Below are positions 59,901 to 64,000 of a stretch of DNA of 64,000 bases, piece by piece. A model generated the notes under the pieces. The model saw only the letters and a list, made by a program, of their open reading frames with translations. It was not told the origin of the DNA and made no database searches. The translations under genes and the position numbers were made by a program. Positions within the stretch are counted from its first letter, which is position 1. The number at the start of each line of letters is the position of its first letter. Location: positions 1,426,001 to 1,490,000 of the forward strand of contig JAINUG010000087.1 of the NCBI GenBank assembly GCA_029706075.1. The letters run 5' to 3'. The DNA comes from Aldrovandia affinis (lineage: Eukaryota; Chordata; Actinopteri; Notacanthiformes; Halosauridae).

Positions 59901-62900
59901 CAAAAGTAAACACTAATAAATACAAAGCCATTCTGAGTGGTCACCTTCATCTTATGGTGAAGCATTTCTAGTCTGATGGAAGTGGTCTCTTCCAGGATGA
60001 CAATGGCGCCATTCACAGGGCACGAGTGGTCACTGAATGGTTTGATGAGCATGAAAACGATGCAAACCATATGCCATGGCCGTCTCAGTCACCAGATCTC
60101 AACGCAATTGAACATAGGGGAGATTCTGCAGTGCGTCTGAGACAGCGTTTTCCACCACAATGATGGTGTTGCATCCCTCCAGTAGAGTTCCAGACACTTC
60201 TATGCCAAGGCAGCGGTTCTGGTGGCCCAACACCTTATTAAGATACTTCCGTTGGCAGTTACCTGTACATCCTTGTGGGTCTGATCAGAAGCACGTACAG
60301 ATTTGAACTCCAGAGATGGGAGCCAGGTTAACACACAAACAGTGAAGATGTGGAAACAGGCTAACTCAAACAGTGACTGACCCCAGAGCTCCACCAGCTT
60401 GGACAGGATGATGAAACAGGTCTTCTGGGCCACAGGATCCGGGATGTCCACCGCTCCCTGTATGATTGTGAAGAGCACGCGCTCAACGTTCTCCGCCCCT
60501 GTGGAAGACACACGCAACATTTAATAATAATCATTTATAACTGATTAAATTATATAGCGCCTTTCAGGAACCCAAATCGCTTTTCAGCAAAGGGGGGAAA
60601 TTCACCTCAACCACCACCAATGTATAGTATGGGATTCATGGTAGACATTTTGCGCTTGAGCGCTCAGCTCGAGGTGCCATATGTTCACACACTCCATATG
60701 GGGAGATTGGCGTTTCCGTGGCGTCTGAGGCGGCGGGTGGCTCACCCTGATTGGCTATGACCTCGTTCATGCCGCTGCACGCCATGACCTGGACGAAGGC
60801 GAAGTAGCTCCTGCGCAGCATCTGCCTCTCCAGCAGCGCCGTCTGGTCGTTCTCTTCCGCCGGCCGCGCCAGCACCTCGAAGATGGCCTGCACCAGCGGC
60901 ATGAACACCTGCTGCAGGAACGGGGACACCTGGCCCTGCAGGGGGCGCAGCGGAGTCAGTGGGGAGGTATGACGCTTCCTGCGCTAAAGCCCCACCCCTT
61001 TTGTCACATTACATTACATTACATTACAGGCATCTGGCAGACGCTCTTATCCAGAGCGACGTACAACAAAGTGTTAACCGTAGTCAAGAACAGTTTAGCT
61101 GAAAGCCACCCTAGTGGGAAGTACAGTTCCTAGGTGCTAGGAGCAACCACATAGTTAAACTAGGACCCTGTAGGTAAATCTGTAGCCACAATTCAAAGGT
61201 AGCAATAAAGCAATCAATGCGGAAAATAATGCCTTAGCATTGTCCCTCACGCTGTCCCACAGTCATTTTATACACTTTCTGATAAAGGTCATGCTCGCAA
61301 GGACCCTCCTTTGAGCTTGGTGGTGATCTGGTTTAGGGACAGTACCTTATACTTGGTGGAGATCAAGTTTATAATAAATAAAAAATAAAAAATAATAATC
61401 TTTATTAGGCCAAGTTACACACGGTTTTTACACTGGGTAACTGGAATTTATCTTTTCGCATGACCTCTCCTAGATGCACACACACCATCAGAGAGGTGTG
61501 AACGCAGGGTCAGCCATAGTACGGCGCCCCTGGAGCAGTTAGGGGTTCAGCGCCTTGCTCAAAGGCAGTGCCCCAGGAAGTGAACTGGTATCCCTCCGGT
61601 TTCCAGTTCATTGTTTTTGTTGGCCTTCCTGGGATTCGAATCAGGAACCCTCCGTGTGCCAGTCCGTGTCACTAACCAATGAGCCACTGCTGCCCCTTTT
61701 TAGAAATCCTACCTTGAACTTGGTGGTGATCTAGTCTAGGGATCCTACCTTGAACTTGGCAGTGATCTAGTTTAGGGATCCTACCTTGAACTTGGCCGTG
61801 ATCTAGTCTAGGGATCCTACCTTGAACTTGGCCGTGATCTAGTCTAGGGACCCTACCTTGAACTTAGCGGTGATTTAGTTTAGGGACCCTACCTTGAACT
61901 TAGTGGTGATCTGGTTTAGGGACCCTACCTTGAACGGTGATCTGGCTTAGGGACCCTACCTTGAACTTGGCGGTGATCTGGTTGATGAGGGGGATGAACT
62001 CCTGCAGGTCCTTGGCCTCGCAGTCCTTCAGCATGTGCTCGGAGGCGGCGGGGACGAAGGGCAGCACCTCGTCCTCCAGGCAGATGATCATGCGGTGCAG
62101 GAAGGTGCGCACGCCACTCCGCAGCGCCCCCCTCTGGACAGGGCAGCTCAGCGCCGGCACGAAGGTCTCCAGGCAGTCGCGGTACACCTCCGAGCAGCCG
62201 CACTGGTTCACCGTCTGCTTGTTGCTGAAGGCCTTGCTAGTGCGGCTGCGCAGACGCGAGGGGGAGAAACGGGAGCGACTGCGTGACTGCACAGACAGAC
62301 CCACTCGTCTTTAGACTACATGGGTGCGCCGGTCACGGTCGCCTCATTTTACCAAGACGTCCCACCGAGAGGTTCGGGAGATCTTTCATTCCTGCCGAGA
62401 TGAGACGTTTCAGGTCTTAGCGATGGGTGGTACAGGGCGGACGGGGGGCTTACCTGACGAACCCCACGGCGTGGTAGAGGCAGTCGGCGAGCGCGGCTTG
62501 CCGCCCCTCGTCCTGCTCCTGCAGCAGCTTGGCCAGCAGCAGCTGGAAGCGCTCCATCAGCGGCGTCAGCAGGTTCCTCATCAGCACCCGCTTACGCTCC
62601 GCCGTGCACTCGCTGTTGGCGATCAGCACCCCCGCCATCTCAAACACAAACAGCTGGTCATCGCTGGTCAGGAGTGCTGGGTATCCATTCTCCTGAGGGG
62701 GGGTCACAATAAGTACTTATTTGCCACTTGAAATAAAGGATTCTGAAACCCTGTACCTTTATATTTACATTGCATTGCCCTTATCCAGAGCGACTTACAA
62801 CAGGAGAACATAAGTGACTCCACATGAGATCTATGAGCAACAGTGACACAGATTTGGCAAACAACACACCCAGTCCAGTGAGTGCAAGAGTAACATCACT

Positions 62901-63313
62901 AAATACATATTACAACAAAAACACCAGAACAGATAAGTGATCTACATTTAAAAAAAGGTAGCAAGCGCTAGGGGGGGAAACCGATATGCAGCCTGAAGGC
63001 GGTTAACCCAATGATTACTCTCAACCGGTTTCCCTTTACATTCCTTGTAACAATGCTTACATTACATTGTTACAATAGTCCACTCAGGATTCGACCACAG
63101 CATGCACCTGACAATTAAAATAGCATACAGTGTCGTTGGTGCCTCGGTTTGAAAGATTCCTTTGAAACGCATGAAAGCATACCGGGACATCTTTAAGTTA
63201 TTATCATCTCACTGTCAAAAGGATGACACTGACTGACTCTTACCGGTGGTGAGAGTTCCAGAAGGTTCTGTATCCTGTTCAAGATGTCTTCAATGAAGGC
63301 ATTCATGTGCTTA
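56962..63313 (-). CDS. xpot: Exportin-T (tRNA export receptor), C-terminal part
   Basis: Ten consecutive coding exons on the minus strand: 63244-63313, 62454-62692, 61960-62245, 60746-60935, 60382-60498, 59096-59211, 58940-58987, 57255-57326, 57102-57158 and 56962-56988, with compatible phases throughout and 406 codons before TAA. The product is the karyopherin-beta family RanGTP-dependent receptor that carries mature tRNAs out of the nucleus; this part is the C-terminal HEAT-repeat arch. Diagnostic words are HMNAFIEDILNRI, SDDQLFVFEMAGVLI, RTSKAFSNKQTV, FLHRMIICLEDEVLPFVP, AEENDQTALLERQMLRRSYF, AQKTCFIILSKLVELWGGKDG, YKHIVPACFLAPLKPTFDL and the final AFFQQAKL. Human XPOT is about 960 aa, so the first half lies beyond 64000. 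Exon 60382-60498 uses a weak donor (G|GTCAGT). Introns carry a Tc1, a Harbinger-like and a hAT element, and the intron after exon 61960-62245 carries a minisatellite made from that exon's border. Confidence 0.97.
57485..57737. mobile_element. hAT-type MITE in xpot intron
   Basis: Begins CGGGGGTCCCCAACC and ends with the near-inverse GGTTGGGGACCGCTG, flanked by identical 8-bp repeats AGTTAGAG (57477-57484 and 57738-57745). 253 bp, no transposase. Confidence 0.92.
58041..58702 (-). mobile_element. PIF/Harbinger-type element with Myb/SANT ORF
   Basis: The ends are inverted versions of GGCGCTTTTCCATCGCAC, with AGTATGG words repeated next to them. The minus strand is open for 255 codons (58038-58805). 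From ATG at 58454 it encodes a trihelix Myb/SANT-like domain: SSVWSVLEVQALISVWSE, then RSAKRCHEKIKKLKQDSRKM and KDHNNR. That domain is typical of the DNA-binding second protein of PIF/Harbinger transposons and of genes domesticated from them. No DDE nuclease is present. The usual Tyr of KLKQDYRK is Ser here and the domain then runs into terminal-repeat sequence, so it is more likely a decayed non-autonomous copy than a working gene. It sits inside an xpot intron on the same strand. Confidence 0.7.
59786..60265 (+). mobile_element. Internally deleted Tc1-like element in xpot intron
   Basis: Left end near 59786 (TAGGTATAGGTGCCAAAATAA) and right end GTTGGCAGTTACCTG at 60265, each beside TA. The plus strand retains transposase words SDGSGLFQDDNGAIHRARVV, EWFDEHEND and PSQSPDLNAIEH with stops and a deletion after them. 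Same family as 2400-2695 and 38719-39024. Confidence 0.88.
61008..61060 (-). mobile_element. UnaL2/UnaSINE tail fragment
   Basis: CATTACATTACATTACAGGC then ATCTGGCAGACGCTCTTATC and CAGAGCGACGTACAAC: the inverse of the shared SINE/LINE tail including its TGTAA repeats. The 5' extent is unclear. Confidence 0.75.
61303..61959. repeat. 36-bp minisatellite copying an xpot splice border
   Basis: Units beginning CCTACCTTGAAC start at 61708, 61744, 61780, 61816, 61852, 61888 and 61924, then 61955, the real exon/intron border of xpot. The first six intervals are exactly 36 bases and the last is 31. On the gene strand each unit carries the last bases of the exon (ATCACCGCCAAGTTCAAG in the real copy) plus the donor GGTAGG. 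Two more diverged units are at 61303-61370, separated from the main array by a SINE (61371-61707). Confidence 0.93.
61371..61700 (-). mobile_element. tRNA-derived SINE inserted in the minisatellite
   Basis: The minus strand begins GGGGCAGCAGTGGCTCATTG (box A TGGCTCATTGG) and has CCTGATTCGAATCCCAGG (box B). It ends in an AT-rich tail of TTTTTTATT type at 61375-61400. About 330 bp, splitting the older array. Confidence 0.8.
62762..62805 (-). mobile_element. UnaL2/UnaSINE tail fragment
   Basis: TACATTGCATTGCCCTTATC and CAGAGCGACTTACAAC match the inverse of the shared tail. Confidence 0.65.
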
Positions 63314-63454
63314 CTGCAGACAGAAAGGGGTAAATAATAGTGTTTTTTATTATTACCTTTTTATTTTTAATGTGAACAAACACATTGAGTTGCATCCATT
63401 GTATGAAATGTGCTTCACAAATACCGATTATTGTTATTTTGATTATCATTATTA

Positions 63455-63530
63455 TTAGAGAAGGTTCTGTATCCTGTTCAAGAGTCTTCACTAAAGGAAC
63501 GTCTTTACTGCAGACAGAAAGGGGTCTGTG
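63455..63530 (-). pseudogene. Decayed duplicate of an xpot exon
   Basis: The text AGAAGGTTCTGTATCCTGTT, AAGAGTCTTCACTAAAGGAA and TTTACTGCAGACAGAAAGGGG repeats 63253-63330 (the exon at 63244-63313 and its acceptor) with small deletions. The acceptor CTGTCTGCAG is intact, but the reading frame is shifted and the donor side is missing, so it cannot substitute for the real exon. Confidence 0.85.
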
Positions 63531-64000
63531 TCAGAACATCTTGTTTGTCTCAATAGCAACAAAGGCAACATTGTGCTGTATGCAAAATCCTCTATGCAAA
63601 TGCATTTAAAGTAACATGAACAATAACCAGACATGCCACAGAAATACTAAAGGAGCACTGGGTGGACTGAAGACTTTACCAATGTGACAATGTCGTGGTG
63701 TCTTATAAAAGGTCTGGTCATACAGCAAGCCAATCATTCTCTAATAGAGTGTGGCAGTGTCTGGGCCCCCAGTGGCACCACCAGCCCAGCTCTGGCCACT
63801 GCAGTCCAGGCTGCACCAGCCAAGCTCTGGATGGTCCAACTGGCTGTCACTGTCACACTGGTTTGTCACTGCCAGTTGTCGGCACCAAATTCGCAGTTCG
63901 GGGGTGGGGGTGGAATAATTAAACTAAACAATTGGCCACCAAACTGACCGAAATGGGGAAAAAAGAACAAAAAAATAAAAAGCATGGGGCACTACTTACT
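63531..64000. other. xpot intron, window edge
   Basis: No further xpot exon was recognised before the window ends. A G-rich patch lies at 63899-63911 and AT-rich sequence follows. Confidence 0.5.

Noticed and set aside
61708..61983. Regular 36-base repeats resembling a CRISPR array
   Set aside because: Units are contiguous with no unique spacers, and they copy an xpot exon border in a vertebrate gene; it is a minisatellite.

Overview
The window reads as a teleost fish chromosome segment: spliced genes with long introns, many (CA/TG)n tracts, Tc1/mariner, hAT and PIF/Harbinger DNA elements, and tRNA-derived SINEs whose 3' tail (ending in a TGTAA-type repeat) resembles that of the eel UnaL2/UnaSINE1 pair. 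An elopomorph fish is compatible with that tail, but the tail alone is not diagnostic and I cannot name the species.

Three protein-coding loci can be supported. (1) On the minus strand, positions 22080-22605 hold the first two coding exons of a PHF21A/PHF21B family gene (BHC80-type PHD-finger chromatin protein). Both exons are far too short to be noticed as open frames. Their joined peptide starts MELQGLQEALKVEIQ and continues KLVAQMKQDSQ. The gene continues leftwards, and I found no further exon in 1-22079, so that stretch is most likely its second intron. It contains several GC-richer blocks, typical in texture of conserved non-coding elements, between repeats. (2) On the plus strand, 46851-52504 is a complete five-exon microfibril-associated glycoprotein 4 (MFAP4)-like gene: signal peptide plus fibrinogen-related domain, 249 aa, with only six coding bases in exon 1. 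(3) On the minus strand, 56962-63313 carries the last ten coding exons of exportin-T (xpot), the tRNA nuclear export receptor; the 5' part lies beyond the right edge.

Layout: 1-22 kb phf21 intron with a Harbinger-like element (4.5-5.8 kb), a full-length dead Tc1 element (10.8-12.6 kb) and MITEs near 19.2-19.8 kb; 22.1-23.1 kb phf21 5' exons and probable promoter; 23-46.8 kb mostly non-coding, with a solo LTR (33.6-34.1 kb), LINE remnants, SINEs, a 38-bp minisatellite and one GC-rich exon-like orphan at 36.9-37.1 kb; 46.8-52.6 kb mfap4-like gene whose third intron is largely SINEs; 53-56 kb repeats and non-coding DNA; 57-64 kb xpot with intronic hAT, Harbinger and Tc1 elements.

The genes do not form a pathway; they are independent neighbours. 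The most unusual structures are in xpot: a 36-bp minisatellite that copies the gene's own exon/intron border, placing seven extra copies of a 5' splice site in one intron, and a decayed duplicate of an xpot exon. No prokaryotic system, CRISPR array or complete autonomous transposon is present.
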